From: Bacteroidia bacterium
GTDB lineage: Bacteria > Bacteroidota > Bacteroidia > Flavobacteriales > Flavobacteriaceae
Assembly (NCBI GenBank): GCA_030425285.1
Contig: JAUIAY010000010.1
Location: 19,485 to 83,484, forward strand
Length of the DNA: 64,000 bases
Direction of reading: 5' to 3'
Part shown: positions 47,568-56,378 of the stretch, piece after piece
Layout of the letters: each line of letters opens with the position of its first letter
Numbering within the stretch: position 1 is the stretch's first letter
The notes under the pieces: generated by a model
Told to the model about the DNA's origin: nothing
What the model saw: the letters and a program-made list of their open reading frames with translations, nothing else
The model's database searches: none
Position numbers and translations under genes: made by a program

Positions 47568-48755
47568 TTAGTCTAAAATTTCAGTTACCTGACCAGCACC
47601 AACTGTTCTACCACCTTCACGGATAGCGAAACGTAAACCTACGTTCATTGCAATTGGTTGAATTAGCTCAACAGTAATTGTTAAGTTATCTCCAGGCATA
47701 ACCATCTCAACTCCATCAGGAAGTGCAATGTTTCCTGTTACGTCAGTTGTACGTACGTAGAACTGTGGACGGTAGTTATTGTGGAATGGTGTGTGACGAC
47801 CACCTTCTTCTTTTTTCAAGATATAAACCTCTGCTTTAAATTTAGCGTGAGGAGTAACAGAACCTGGTTTAGTAATTACCATACCTCTAGAGATTTGAGT
47901 TTTCTCAATACCTCTTAATAAGATACCAGCGTTATCACCAGCTTCCCCTCTATCAAGAATTTGACGGAACATCTCAATACCAGTAATAGTAGAAGTCAAC
48001 TTCTCTGCACCCATACCGATAATTTCAACTGGGTCACCAGTATTAGCAACACCTGTTTCAATACGACCTGTAGCAACAGTACCACGACCTGTAATTGAGA
48101 ATACATCTTCGATAGGCATCAAGAATGGCTTATCCATATCTCTTTCTGGCTCTTCAATCCAAGAATCACAAGCTTCCATTAATTCCAATACAGTATCAAC
48201 CCATTTTTGCTCACCGTTAAGTGCACCAAGAGCTGAACCTGAAATTACAGGACCATTATCACCATCATACTCATAGAAGTTCAATAAATCTCTAACCTCC
48301 ATATCAACAAGCTCTAAAAGCTCTTCATCATCCACCATATCAACTTTGTTTAAGAAAACAACGATACGAGGAATACCTACCTGACGACCTAATAAGATGT
48401 GCTCACGAGTTTGTGGCATAGGACCATCTGTAGCAGCTACAACCAAAATTGCACCATCCATCTGCGCAGCACCAGTTACCATGTTCTTAACGTAATCGGC
48501 GTGACCTGGACAGTCAACGTGTGCATAATGACGATTAGCAGTTTGATATTCTACGTGAGAAGTATTAATTGTAATACCTCTTTCTTTTTCTTCCGGAGCG
48601 TTATCAATTTGGTCAAATGATCTTGCTTCTGAATAACCAGCATCTGCCAATACTTTAGTAATAGCAGCAGTTAAAGTTGTTTTACCGTGATCTACGTGTC
48701 CAATAGTACCTATATTTAAATGCGGTTTTGAACGATCGAAAGTTCCTTTTGCCAT
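47568..48755 (-). CDS. tuf: elongation factor Tu
   Basis: 395-residue GTPase delivering aminoacyl-tRNA to the ribosome. [15 protein letters not shown] (P-loop), [12 protein letters not shown] (switch I), [20 protein letters not shown] (switch II) and NKVDMVDD (G4) are complete, and the C-terminal domain ends [14 protein letters not shown]. It is encoded inside a tRNA cluster, 56 bp behind tRNA-Thr(GGU), so it is likely released by tRNA processing from a mixed transcript. Confidence 0.99.
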   Translation of the reverse strand: MAKGTFDRSKPHLNIGTIGHVDHGKTTLTAAITKVLADAGYSEARSFDQIDNAPEEKERGITINTSHVEYQTANRHYAHVDCPGHADYVKNMVTGAAQMDGAILVVAATDGPMPQTREHILLGRQVGIPRIVVFLNKVDMVDDEELLELVDMEVRDLLNFYEYDGDNGPVISGSALGALNGEQKWVDTVLELMEACDSWIEEPERDMDKPFLMPIEDVFSITGRGTVATGRIETGVANTGDPVEIIGMGAEKLTSTITGIEMFRQILDRGEAGDNAGILLRGIEKTQISRGMVITKPGSVTPHAKFKAEVYILKKEEGGRHTPFHNNYRPQFYVRTTDVTGNIALPDGVEMVMPGDNLTITVELIQPIAMNVGLRFAIREGGRTVGAGQVTEILD

Positions 48756-48811
48756 GTTAAATTTATTTAATCTTATTTATATTAGTGTTCAATTTAATGC
48801 AAACCTAAAAG

Positions 48812-48883
48812 AGCCAATGACGAGATTTGAACTCGTGACCTCTTCCTTACCAAGGAAACGCTCTACCCCTGAGCTACACCGGC
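48812..48883 (-). tRNA. tRNA-Thr (anticodon GGU)
   Basis: 72 nt: acceptor GCCGGTG / CATTGGC (two G-U pairs), anticodon loop TTGGTAA, T-arm ACGAGTTCAAATCTCGT, discriminator U. It lies directly before tuf. Confidence 0.95.
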
Positions 48884-48952
48884 TTTTCATTTACGATTGC
48901 CGATTTAAGATTTACGATTCGTAAACCGCATACCGTAACTCGTAAACTTTAG

Positions 48953-49025
48953 AGCGGGAGACCGGGTTCGAACCGGCGACATTCAGCTTGGAAGGCTGAC
49001 GCTCTACCAACTGAGCTACTCCCGC
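48953..49025 (-). tRNA. tRNA-Gly (anticodon UCC)
   Basis: 73 nt: acceptor GCGGGAG / CTCCCGC, anticodon stem TCAGC/GCTGA with loop CTTCCAA, T-arm CCGGTTCGAACCCGG, discriminator U. The 69-bp spacer to tRNA-Thr(GGU) contains a TTTACGATTCGTAAA palindrome. Confidence 0.95.
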
Positions 49026-49153
49026 AATTTTAATTTTTTTTTTGGATTACCTCGCTATGCTCAGTGATCCGTGAAGGGAAACCCTTCACCAAAAATCTTA
49101 AAACGCAGCTTTACAAAAATGAGTTTTTGACAACTGCTTGTTTAAAATTTTTG

Positions 49154-49236
49154 TGGGGAGAGCAGGATTCGAACCTGCGAAGTTAAAAAACAACAGATTT
49201 ACAGTCTGTCCTCGTTGGCCGCTTGAGTATCTCCCC
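49154..49236 (-). tRNA. tRNA-Tyr (anticodon GUA)
   Basis: 83 nt class II tRNA with long variable arm: acceptor GGGGAGA / TCTCCCC, anticodon loop CTGTAAA, T-arm GCAGGTTCGAATCCTGC, discriminator A. Confidence 0.95.
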
Positions 49237-49271
49237 AATAAAAAATTTGTTTCAGTTTCTTTAAGAACTTG

Positions 49272-49345
49272 AGCCGATGGAGGGACTCGAACCCACGACC
49301 TGCTGATTACAAATCAGCTGCTCTAGCCAGCTGAGCTACATCGGC
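49272..49345 (-). tRNA. tRNA-Thr (anticodon UGU), copy 2
   Basis: 74 nt, first gene of the tRNA-tuf cluster. Identical to the copy at 31149 apart from pair 7-66, which is G-C here and A-U there. Confidence 0.96.
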
Positions 49346-49365
49346 TTTTACTTACTTTTTTAACT

Positions 49366-49393
49366 AAAAAAAAGCCCGCTATTTCTAACGGAC
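49366..49393 (-). terminator. terminator between hpf and the tRNA cluster
   Basis: On the minus strand GTCCGTTA (49393-49386), loop GAAA, TAGCGGGC (49381-49374), eight pairs of which two are G-U, followed by T8 (49373-49366). Confidence 0.75.
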
Positions 49394-49395
49394 TG

Positions 49396-49425
49396 CAAAT
49401 GTATATATTTATTTTCTTATTCAAA
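49396..49425 (-). promoter_or_regulatory. promoter-like sequence ahead of the tRNA-tuf cluster
   Basis: On the minus strand TTTG (49425-49422), 18-bp spacer, TACATTTG (49403-49396): an exact -33/-7 pair. It is followed at once by the terminator hairpin at 49393, so transcripts from it would start at the base of that hairpin. It may be the tRNA-tuf promoter or fortuitous. Confidence 0.45.
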
Positions 49426-49445
49426 ACATTTTTTGAAAAATTTTA

Positions 49446-49748
49446 TCATAAATATGCTCTTAATTTTTCTTTACGTTTTTTTAATTGCCTTTCTAAAGAC
49501 GCTATAGCTGTATCAGCTCCCTCTTCAAAGGTTTTACATTGTTTCTTTACAACAAAACTATCTCCCGGAACACTTAATCTAGCTTCAAATATTTTATTGG
49601 CTTTATCACTGGTGTTTTCTACTTTTAAAAACACATCTGATTGAATCACCTTGTCATAAAATAAATCTAACTTATCCATACGCTTCTGAATAAAGTCTAT
49701 CAATTTTTTATCTGCGTTAAAATTGACTGATTGCGTGTTTACTTTCAT
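49446..49748 (-). CDS. hpf: ribosome hibernation promoting factor, short form
   Basis: 100-residue HPF/RaiA-fold protein (MKVNTQSVNFNADKKLIDFIQKRM, KIFEARLSVPGDSFVVKKQ) that binds the 30S decoding centre in starved cells. It lacks the C-terminal dimerisation domain of long HPF. It follows xerC by 36 bp. Confidence 0.9.
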   Translation of the reverse strand: MKVNTQSVNFNADKKLIDFIQKRMDKLDLFYDKVIQSDVFLKVENTSDKANKIFEARLSVPGDSFVVKKQCKTFEEGADTAIASLERQLKKRKEKLRAYL

Positions 49749-49784
49749 ACTCTACTAATTTAGGTTAAACAATAGATTTAATTC

Positions 49785-50675
49785 TCATTTGTCACTTCTA
49801 GGATGCGCCTTTAAATACACTTTCTTTAATTCTGAAATACTATTATGTGTATATACTTGGGTGGCAGCTAAACTAGAATGACCCAGCAGCTCTTTTACTG
49901 CATTTAAATCTGCACCTTGATTTAATAAATGAGTCGCAAATGAATGTCTTAATATATGCGGACTCTTTTTTACCTTGGAAGATGCTAAACTAAAATACTC
50001 ATTTATTATTCGGTAAACAAGTGTTTCATAAATTTTAACTCCTTTTTGGGTTAAAAACAAGTGTTCAGAATCTTTGATTTCTTCTAACGTATTTCTTGAA
50101 TCAAGATACGTTTTCAAGGTTTCAATCACAGATTGAAGTAACGGAATAAAACGCTCTTTATTGCGTTTACCTAAAACTTTTAAAGTTTTTTTAGAGAAGT
50201 CAATATTTGAAATTTTCAGTTCTACTAATTCTATTCGACGAATACCAGTTGAATAAAACAGCTCGATAATCAGTTTGTCGCGAATGCCTTCAAATGAATC
50301 ATCAAAATGCCATTCATCCAAAACAGTTGTCACCTCTTTTTCTGAAAACGGAATCTGAACCCTTTTGCTTGTTTTGAGCGCTTTGTGCTTTGCCAAAGGA
50401 TTGGTTTTAATATCACCTATTTTTAAAAGGAACTTGTAATAGGAATTAAGCGATGTTATTTTTCTATTTATCGTTCTGTTTGTAATACCCTTCTCAACCA
50501 ACGAAACAATCCAACTTCTTATTTGAGCATAATTAACCGACTCTATCTTATCGGATTCGAATTCAGACTGAATAAAATCCCTGAACTCACTCAAATCACT
50601 TTTATATGCTTTGATAGTTAGTTCAGAATAATTTTTCTCTAACAATAAATAATCTAAAAAAGACTGTAATGCCAT
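49785..50675 (-). CDS. xerC: tyrosine recombinase XerC/XerD family
   Basis: 296-residue chromosome-dimer resolution recombinase. N-terminal SAM-like core-binding domain (FLDYLLLEKNYSELTIKAYKSDL) and a catalytic domain with R146 (STGIRRIEL), K170, H240 and R243 (HILRHSFATH), H266 (LGHSSLA) and nucleophile Y275 (TQVYTH). All are present, so it is active in principle. It is transcribed behind rpsU and ahead of hpf, the standard flavobacterial order, which supports a housekeeping role. Confidence 0.92.
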   Translation of the reverse strand: MALQSFLDYLLLEKNYSELTIKAYKSDLSEFRDFIQSEFESDKIESVNYAQIRSWIVSLVEKGITNRTINRKITSLNSYYKFLLKIGDIKTNPLAKHKALKTSKRVQIPFSEKEVTTVLDEWHFDDSFEGIRDKLIIELFYSTGIRRIELVELKISNIDFSKKTLKVLGKRNKERFIPLLQSVIETLKTYLDSRNTLEEIKDSEHLFLTQKGVKIYETLVYRIINEYFSLASSKVKKSPHILRHSFATHLLNQGADLNAVKELLGHSSLAATQVYTHNSISELKKVYLKAHPRSDK

Positions 50676-50732
50676 TTTACTGTTTCAAGTTTTTATAAAA
50701 TTACAATCTTTTTTACAAAGCAAAGTTTGTAA

Positions 50733-50770
50733 CAAAAAAAATCCTGCAACATAATGAATGTGCAGGATTT
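50733..50770 (-). terminator. terminator of rpsU
   Basis: 10-bp stem AAATCCTGCA / TGCAGGATTT with a 12-nt loop and T8 on the minus strand, 24 bp beyond the rpsU stop. Confidence 0.85.
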
Positions 50771-50793
50771 AATATCTTCAGATTAGTACAATA

Positions 50794-50988
50794 CTAAATA
50801 TCTTCTTGATCTCTTAAACGCTGAATGTATTGCGCTTTTTGGATTTGCGCTCTACGAGCTACAGAAGGTTTTGTAAACTGCTTACGCGTTTGCAAAGCAC
50901 GTTTTGTTCCCGTTCTATCAAACTTACGCTTGTAACGCTTTAACGCTCTATCTATATTTTCTCCGTCTTTAATTGGTATAATTAACAT
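50794..50988 (-). CDS. rpsU: 30S ribosomal protein bS21
   Basis: 64-residue small-subunit protein (MLIIPIKDGENIDRALKRYKRKFDRTG) located near the 3' end of 16S rRNA. In Bacteroidota bS21 helps to occlude the anti-Shine-Dalgarno sequence, which explains the general absence of SD sequences. This gene, in contrast, has a strong AGGAGG 9 nt before its ATG, consistent with autoregulation through free anti-SD. Confidence 0.97.
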   Translation of the reverse strand: MLIIPIKDGENIDRALKRYKRKFDRTGTKRALQTRKQFTKPSVARRAQIQKAQYIQRLRDQEDI

Positions 50989-50997
50989 AGTTCTTAA

Positions 50998-51003
50998 CCT
51001 CCT
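50998..51003 (-). promoter_or_regulatory. strong Shine-Dalgarno sequence of rpsU
   Basis: AGGAGG on the minus strand (context GAGAGGAGGTTAAGAACTATG, spacer 9 nt). Most other genes in the window have only A-rich leaders, so this site is exceptional. Confidence 0.85.
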
Positions 51004-51025
51004 CTCTTTTAGAATTTTCAGGATG

Positions 51026-51055
51026 CAAAAATAAAAACAAATTTAAATTCTGCAA
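51026..51055 (-). promoter_or_regulatory. promoter of rpsU
   Basis: On the minus strand TTG (51055-51053), 19-bp spacer, TATTTTTG (51033-51026), a full match to the Bacteroidota primary-sigma promoter. The leader to the ATG is about 30 nt and contains the SD. Confidence 0.7.
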
Positions 51056-51071
51056 TAGAAATTATATTTTT

Positions 51072-52496
51072 TTATTCTTTGAACAATGAATAGCGTTTGG
51101 TTAAGTCCTGAATGAGCTTTTCTTCTTCCTCACTCTCAAGAAGTGTATTATAGTTTTTCCAGAACACCTTGTCATAAGGTTTTGGCGAAAACATATCAGA
51201 ATCCCAAGTTTTAGAAAGCGCATCAGTAACAGATTCTTGATCGGTAACAATCTCAGTGAAGAGAATTTCTTGTATTGTATAATAGTAACGTTCATCTTTA
51301 TTAACTGCCGATTCATCTACTTCGGTTCTTGGATCATCTTTTGCCACACCAACATTTACTAGTTTAGGTGTTTCATAGTAGATATAATTTAAATACATTT
51401 TGTCTTGATATTCCTTATAGGAAATCACTAGCTTATGGTTTAAATAGGTGTCAAAAAGTGTTTTGCTTCGGCTACGTTGTGCTTGTGAAGCTGCATGCAG
51501 TTCATACTCTATGCGCTTTATGGCATAGGTGTCCCAATACACATAAATCCAACCCTTGGGTTGAAATCCGTCATTAAACACACCTTTGGTCTCAAGATTG
51601 ACATGCTCAAAGCTTTCAGAAATTTGAATTTTGTAAATCTTTCTGTCGTTTTCAACCAAAACGGTATCCAACTTAAATTGATGCTTACTCAAAAGCTCTT
51701 CTGTATCTAAAAGCGATTTTGAATTTCCAGAGTTTCTAACCATGTTCAACTTACCATGGAACAATGTTTCCAATCCGTTAATACGATTGTCGTTCCATTT
51801 AATAGCCTTAATTAAAGAAGCCGTTGCAATGGTATCTCTATTTAAATTCCTTGATCTTAATTGAATGCCTTTGTTTCTCAAATAGGATGTATAGGTCAAT
51901 AAGCTATCCACATCTCGCAGATCATAACTTTTTCTAACCTGATCGACATTTACTTTTACCTCACCAAGCGAAATAGAATCAAAACCTGGGTCGTACAATG
52001 TAATAGCGCTTTCAATCAACCACTTGAACTCCTTTTTGTTTCGTTCCTTATGACGTAGAAATCCTTTTTGCAAATAAGATGAATCTGGTAAGTTTTCAGG
52101 GAGTTCTTCCAATACCCGAAGCATAATATCATTTCCTGTTTTGGGTCTTGTCTCGGCTACCAACAGCACTTCATCAAGTGAAGCAACATCAGGATCAAGG
52201 TAAACTTCAAACGTACTATCGAATTCACCAACAGGCACCTTATGACTCTTAAACCCTATGGAAGAAATCACTAGTGTATCCTTCAGGTGTTTATTGGGTA
52301 CAACCAGAACAAATTTACCATCGGTGTTGGTTATAGTTCCTATCGTAGTGTTTTGAACATATACGCTAGCGCTTTCCAAAGGCATAAACGATTCCCCGTC
52401 CAAAACGGTATTCTTTATTTCGGTTTGTGAAAAAGTCATTACTGTAAACAGTAACGCCATGACACCAAATACGCCTTTAGCAAATTTCATTTTCAA
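51072..52496 (-). CDS. secreted protein with carboxypeptidase-regulatory-like domain
   Basis: 474 residues with signal peptide (FGVMALLFTVMTFSQ). Residues 24-108 form a CarboxypepD_reg-like beta-sandwich (NTVLDGESFMPLESASVYVQ, TNTDGKFVLVVP). The remaining 360 residues are a mixed region related to flavobacterial envelope proteins of unknown function (no barrel repeats, no catalytic motif). It is the last gene of the AGCS-HhH-ACD operon, 8 bp behind the dehydrogenase. Confidence 0.8.
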   Translation of the reverse strand: MKMKFAKGVFGVMALLFTVMTFSQTEIKNTVLDGESFMPLESASVYVQNTTIGTITNTDGKFVLVVPNKHLKDTLVISSIGFKSHKVPVGEFDSTFEVYLDPDVASLDEVLLVAETRPKTGNDIMLRVLEELPENLPDSSYLQKGFLRHKERNKKEFKWLIESAITLYDPGFDSISLGEVKVNVDQVRKSYDLRDVDSLLTYTSYLRNKGIQLRSRNLNRDTIATASLIKAIKWNDNRINGLETLFHGKLNMVRNSGNSKSLLDTEELLSKHQFKLDTVLVENDRKIYKIQISESFEHVNLETKGVFNDGFQPKGWIYVYWDTYAIKRIEYELHAASQAQRSRSKTLFDTYLNHKLVISYKEYQDKMYLNYIYYETPKLVNVGVAKDDPRTEVDESAVNKDERYYYTIQEILFTEIVTDQESVTDALSKTWDSDMFSPKPYDKVFWKNYNTLLESEEEEKLIQDLTKRYSLFKE

Positions 52497-52504
52497 CTTA
52501 TTTA

Positions 52505-53671
52505 TTAGGTTGCAGGTTTGTAGTCTTTACCATCCAAAGTCATCTTGGCTATAATCTCACGAAGAATTTCAGAAGTTCCTCCGCCTATTGGCCCTAAACG
52601 GCTATCACGAAGCAATCGTGCCATTGGGTATTCTTCCATATAGCCATAACCTCCTAAAAATTGTAGGCATTGGTAAATAACTTCATCGGCCATTTTGGTT
52701 GATTGCAATTTGGAAATAGTCGCTTCTTTAACAACATAGTCGCCTTTATTCATTCTATGGGCAACCGAATAATTAAATTCTTTGCAAACTTCCATATAGC
52801 TGTAAGCATCAGAAAATGCATGACGTAAAGCTTGGAAGGAATTGATGGTTTTACCAAACGCCTGACGCTCGCTCATGTATTGTTTGGCATAATCTAAAGC
52901 ATATTCCGCTCTTGCATGTGCATTCACACCCATTATTAAACGTTCAAAAGCAAAGTGTTGCATGATGTAAGGGAATCCTTTGCCCTCTTCACCCATGAGG
53001 TTAGAGGCGGGAATTTTCACGTTATCGAAAGCTATTTCAGCAGTGTCACTAGCACGCCAGCCCAACTTATCCAATTTTGTTGAAGAAACACCTGGAGTAT
53101 CACGATCAATAATGAACATACTAATACCCTTATTCCCCAATTCTGGATTGGTTTTAGCAGCCACTACCAAATAGTCGCTATATACGCCATTGGTAATAAA
53201 GGTTTTTGATCCGTTAATTATATAACTATCACCTTCCTTAACAGCAGTTGTTCGCATACCTGCCACATCACTACCTCCAAAAGGTTCTGTAACACAAAGA
53301 CAACCTATCATATCTCCAGCGATACTAGCTGTTAAATATTTTTGTTTGATAGCTTCACTTCCTTCAGCATTTACGTGCGTCATAGCCAAATAAGCGTGAG
53401 CCCACATATTGGCAGCAAATCCGCCAGAATTTATTTTTTGTAGTTCTTCAAGAAAAATTACTGTATAAAACAAGTCTAAATTTAAACCGCCATAAGCTTC
53501 AGGGTAGTTCACGCCAAAAAAGCCCATATCTCCAAATTTCTTCCAGATGAAACGCTCAACGGTTCCGTCTTTCTCCCATTTCTCTATATATGGCGCAACT
53601 TCTTTCTTTAAAAAATCTTGTAGGCTTTGCCTAAACATATGATGTTCTTCGGCGAAGTACATACTATTCAT
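52505..53671 (-). CDS. acyl-CoA dehydrogenase, LCAD/isovaleryl type
   Basis: 388-residue FAD enzyme oxidising acyl-CoA to enoyl-CoA. FAD/substrate motifs CVTEPFGGSDVAGM and TFITNG are present. The C-terminal motif reads IGGGTSEILRE, lacking the Glu of short/medium-chain enzymes (YEGT); instead E243 in HFAFERLIMG takes the catalytic position used by isovaleryl- and long-chain-acyl-CoA dehydrogenases. Long- or branched-chain substrates are therefore more likely. It follows the HhH gene by 18 bp. Confidence 0.92.
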   Translation of the reverse strand: MNSMYFAEEHHMFRQSLQDFLKKEVAPYIEKWEKDGTVERFIWKKFGDMGFFGVNYPEAYGGLNLDLFYTVIFLEELQKINSGGFAANMWAHAYLAMTHVNAEGSEAIKQKYLTASIAGDMIGCLCVTEPFGGSDVAGMRTTAVKEGDSYIINGSKTFITNGVYSDYLVVAAKTNPELGNKGISMFIIDRDTPGVSSTKLDKLGWRASDTAEIAFDNVKIPASNLMGEEGKGFPYIMQHFAFERLIMGVNAHARAEYALDYAKQYMSERQAFGKTINSFQALRHAFSDAYSYMEVCKEFNYSVAHRMNKGDYVVKEATISKLQSTKMADEVIYQCLQFLGGYGYMEEYPMARLLRDSRLGPIGGGTSEILREIIAKMTLDGKDYKPAT

Positions 53672-53689
53672 AAATCAAATTTTAACGTT

Positions 53690-54559
53690 TTATTCGAGCA
53701 TCAAATATAACTTAATTATCTCAATTTTATTGAGTGGAAAACCCTTTACTTTTGTTAAATCGTCCAAAGATTTAAAGCCTTCTCGCAAGGTACGCTCTTC
53801 AATAATGTTATGCGCAATTTCGTAGTCAATATATTTAATGGTAACCAATTGATCACGTGTGGCAGTATTTAATTTTATTCTCTGTATGCTCCTTGGAGTC
53901 TTTACTGTAAACTTATTGGTGATGTTTTCAATGACATCTGGTTTTAGCCCATAAACTTCTTGTAATTCCACATCGGATGCAAAACCACCATCAAACTGGT
54001 TTCGCTTATTAATAATATTAGCCGACAACTTCTCTCCTACACCATAAACACTTTGCAACTGGCTAGCAGTAGCTTTATTAAGGTCTATTTTTTGATCGTA
54101 GGTTTTAGGTTCATTATTGAATACATTACTTTTCTGGTAAGTCTTTTTAGGTTGAGTTACCCATTCTGGAAATTTGAAATAAGGTGAAATAATTTCCAAT
54201 AACGAATCAGATACTCGAGTAACTTGTTGAAACTCTTTAGCTGAATTAACCCATTTATCGTTAGCCCTGAACGCTAAAAGCCTATCGATTTCTTCAGACG
54301 ACATCCCAAGAGTATAGCCTTTATAATCTGTTATAAAGTTTGGATTGAACGGATAGATTTTTGGTTTTGAGTTTTCTACCTTCAATTGTTTTAATGAATC
54401 AATCTCATTTTGGAAAGCGATTAATTCGGGGCTGCTTTTAAAAGGTTCATCATTTGAAAAATCAATAAAATAATACAAGCACTGAAAAGCAACAACCAAT
54501 AGCAACAATAAAAAAATCCCATTCCGTTGCTTTTTAGTAAACGTGAAATGGGATTTCAT
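53690..54559 (-). CDS. membrane-anchored helix-hairpin-helix (ComEA-like) protein
   Basis: 289 residues with one N-terminal transmembrane segment (GIFLLLLLVVAFQCLYYFI) and three helix-hairpin-helix units in the soluble part: around residue 85 (GMSSEEIDRLLAFR), 155-215 (DLNKATASQLQSVYGVGEKLSANI) and 230-289 (KLNTATRDQLVTIKYIDYEIA). This matches ComEA-type DNA-binding proteins and may act in envelope DNA handling. 17 bp behind the symporter gene. Confidence 0.85.
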   Translation of the reverse strand: MKSHFTFTKKQRNGIFLLLLLVVAFQCLYYFIDFSNDEPFKSSPELIAFQNEIDSLKQLKVENSKPKIYPFNPNFITDYKGYTLGMSSEEIDRLLAFRANDKWVNSAKEFQQVTRVSDSLLEIISPYFKFPEWVTQPKKTYQKSNVFNNEPKTYDQKIDLNKATASQLQSVYGVGEKLSANIINKRNQFDGGFASDVELQEVYGLKPDVIENITNKFTVKTPRSIQRIKLNTATRDQLVTIKYIDYEIAHNIIEERTLREGFKSLDDLTKVKGFPLNKIEIIKLYLMLE

Positions 54560-54576
54560 ATATTTTAGTTTTTTGA

Positions 54577-56292
54577 TTAGTCTTCTATAGCATCAGCCTT
54601 TAATTTAATGGCATCCAAATATCTGTTCAATTGTTTTTTCACAACTGGGAATAAGAAGAACAATCCAACCATATTAGGGAAAATCATAGCAAAAATCATG
54701 GCATCAGAGAATGACCATATTGATCCCATACTAGCTGCAGCACCAATTACTACAAAGGTTAAAAATAATAACTTATATACTAAATCAGCTGTTTTACCTC
54801 TTCCAAATAGAAACTTCCAAGATTGTAGTCCGTAATACGACCATGAAATCATGGTTGAAACAGCAAACAATACAACAGCTACTGTTAAGAACACATTAGA
54901 ATATGGAATATATTCCGCAAATGCTTTTGAGGTTATCCCAGCTCCTTCGTAAGCAATTCCATCAATTAAAACTGCTCCAGAACCATCTCCTCCATATTCA
55001 AAAAATCCACCAAAATTAAAAATGATTATAACCAATGCGGTCATAGTACATATAACCACAGTGTCAATAAAAGGCTCTAATAAAGCTACTAAACCTTCAC
55101 TAGCAGAATATTTAGTTTTTACAGCTGAATGCGCTATGGATGCAGAACCAGCTCCAGCTTCATTTGAAAAGGCTGCCCTTTGAAAACCTACCAATAATAC
55201 ACCAATAATTGAACCTACTCCAAATGCTGTTGGGTTAAACGCTTCTCGAACAATTAAACCAATAGCATCATCTATCAATCCGAAATTACTAAAAATGATA
55301 TATAGACAAGCTACTATGTACATTACTGCCATAAATGGCACAACTTTTTCAGTTACAGAAGCAATTCTTTTTATACCTCCAATGATGATAATACCTACCA
55401 AAACAGCCAGAACCAATCCAACAATCGCACCTGCAGCAGTACTTTCCCAATTAAACAATTCCTTAATCACAATGGTTGCCTGGTTAGATTGTGCAGCATT
55501 TCCACCTCCAAAAGATCCTCCAATACAAAAAATAGCAAATAAACCAGCAGCTACTTTTCCTAAAGTTTTAAATCCCTTAGCTTTTAACCCTTTACTAATA
55601 TAATACATAGGACCTCCATATACAGTACCGTCTTCTCCAACATCTCTAAATTGAACACCTAATGTACATTCAACAAATTTTGTTGACATTCCTAATAAAC
55701 CACATATAATCATCCAAAAAGTAGCTCCTGGGCCACCAAGTGCAATCGCTAAAGCCACACCTGCAATGTTTCCATTACCTACTGTACCAGAGACTGCTGT
55801 TGCCAATGCTTGAAAGTGAGAAACCTCACCATCTGAACTTTCATCTCGAATGGTATCAACAATATCACCATCAATTGCCAAGTCACTATCCTTACCAAGC
55901 TTTTTTTCAACCTTTTCAAGGTGTTCTTCAATATCAACATTAGTCAAATCCTGCCCTTGCGCAATACCATCTTCACCATACAGTTCTGAAGCACCATGCT
56001 TTTCTATATCTTCATATTTTCCCCTGACAGTATTAATAGCTGTTGGGAAATACCTAATATTAGGAAAGCCAAAATAAATTGTAAAAAACAACGCACTACC
56101 TACCAATAAAACTAAAACAAAAGGTATGGTGTAAACATCGTCTTGATAAACTGGGAAGAAAATAACATTAGTAAAAAATTCTGCAACTGGCGCAAATGCT
56201 TGATCTATTTTTTGATCAAGTCCGACTTCTTCTTGGGCAAAAGTTACAAACGGAACGATTAGAGATACTATGAACAGAAGATATTTCTTCAT
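54577..56292 (-). CDS. alanine/glycine:cation symporter (AGCS family)
   Basis: 571-residue sodium-coupled amino-acid transporter. FQALATAVSGTVGNGNIAGVALAI, GGPGATFWMIICGLLGMSTKF and GAGSASIAHSAVKTK are AGCS signatures. Two oddities: a signal-peptide-like N-terminal extension (LFIVSLIVPFVTFAQEEVG), and an acidic insert of about 50 residues (roughly 95-150, rich in Asp/Glu) in the loop before the first core motif. First gene of a four-gene operon ending with the CarboxypepD_reg protein. Confidence 0.9.
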   Translation of the reverse strand: MKKYLLFIVSLIVPFVTFAQEEVGLDQKIDQAFAPVAEFFTNVIFFPVYQDDVYTIPFVLVLLVGSALFFTIYFGFPNIRYFPTAINTVRGKYEDIEKHGASELYGEDGIAQGQDLTNVDIEEHLEKVEKKLGKDSDLAIDGDIVDTIRDESSDGEVSHFQALATAVSGTVGNGNIAGVALAIALGGPGATFWMIICGLLGMSTKFVECTLGVQFRDVGEDGTVYGGPMYYISKGLKAKGFKTLGKVAAGLFAIFCIGGSFGGGNAAQSNQATIVIKELFNWESTAAGAIVGLVLAVLVGIIIIGGIKRIASVTEKVVPFMAVMYIVACLYIIFSNFGLIDDAIGLIVREAFNPTAFGVGSIIGVLLVGFQRAAFSNEAGAGSASIAHSAVKTKYSASEGLVALLEPFIDTVVICTMTALVIIIFNFGGFFEYGGDGSGAVLIDGIAYEGAGITSKAFAEYIPYSNVFLTVAVVLFAVSTMISWSYYGLQSWKFLFGRGKTADLVYKLLFLTFVVIGAAASMGSIWSFSDAMIFAMIFPNMVGLFFLFPVVKKQLNRYLDAIKLKADAIED

Positions 56293-56378
56293 AATTTAAA
56301 AAGTTAGTTAGTTTTTGTTATTATGGCTAGCAAGATGCTAAAAAAAATTGAGTTTTTAAAACAAGAGTTGTTAAATCC

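Noticed and set aside
48884..48952. TTTACGATT/CGTAAAC palindromes between tRNA-Thr and tRNA-Gly as an RNA gene or operator
   Set aside because: Only short matches in a tRNA spacer; more likely processing-spacer sequence.
49785..50675. XerC as the recombinase of the cassette-like unit at 60.9-61.5 kb
   Set aside because: Its place after rpsU and before hpf is the standard housekeeping locus, and the boundary sites do not resemble a dif site. A role cannot be excluded but nothing supports it.
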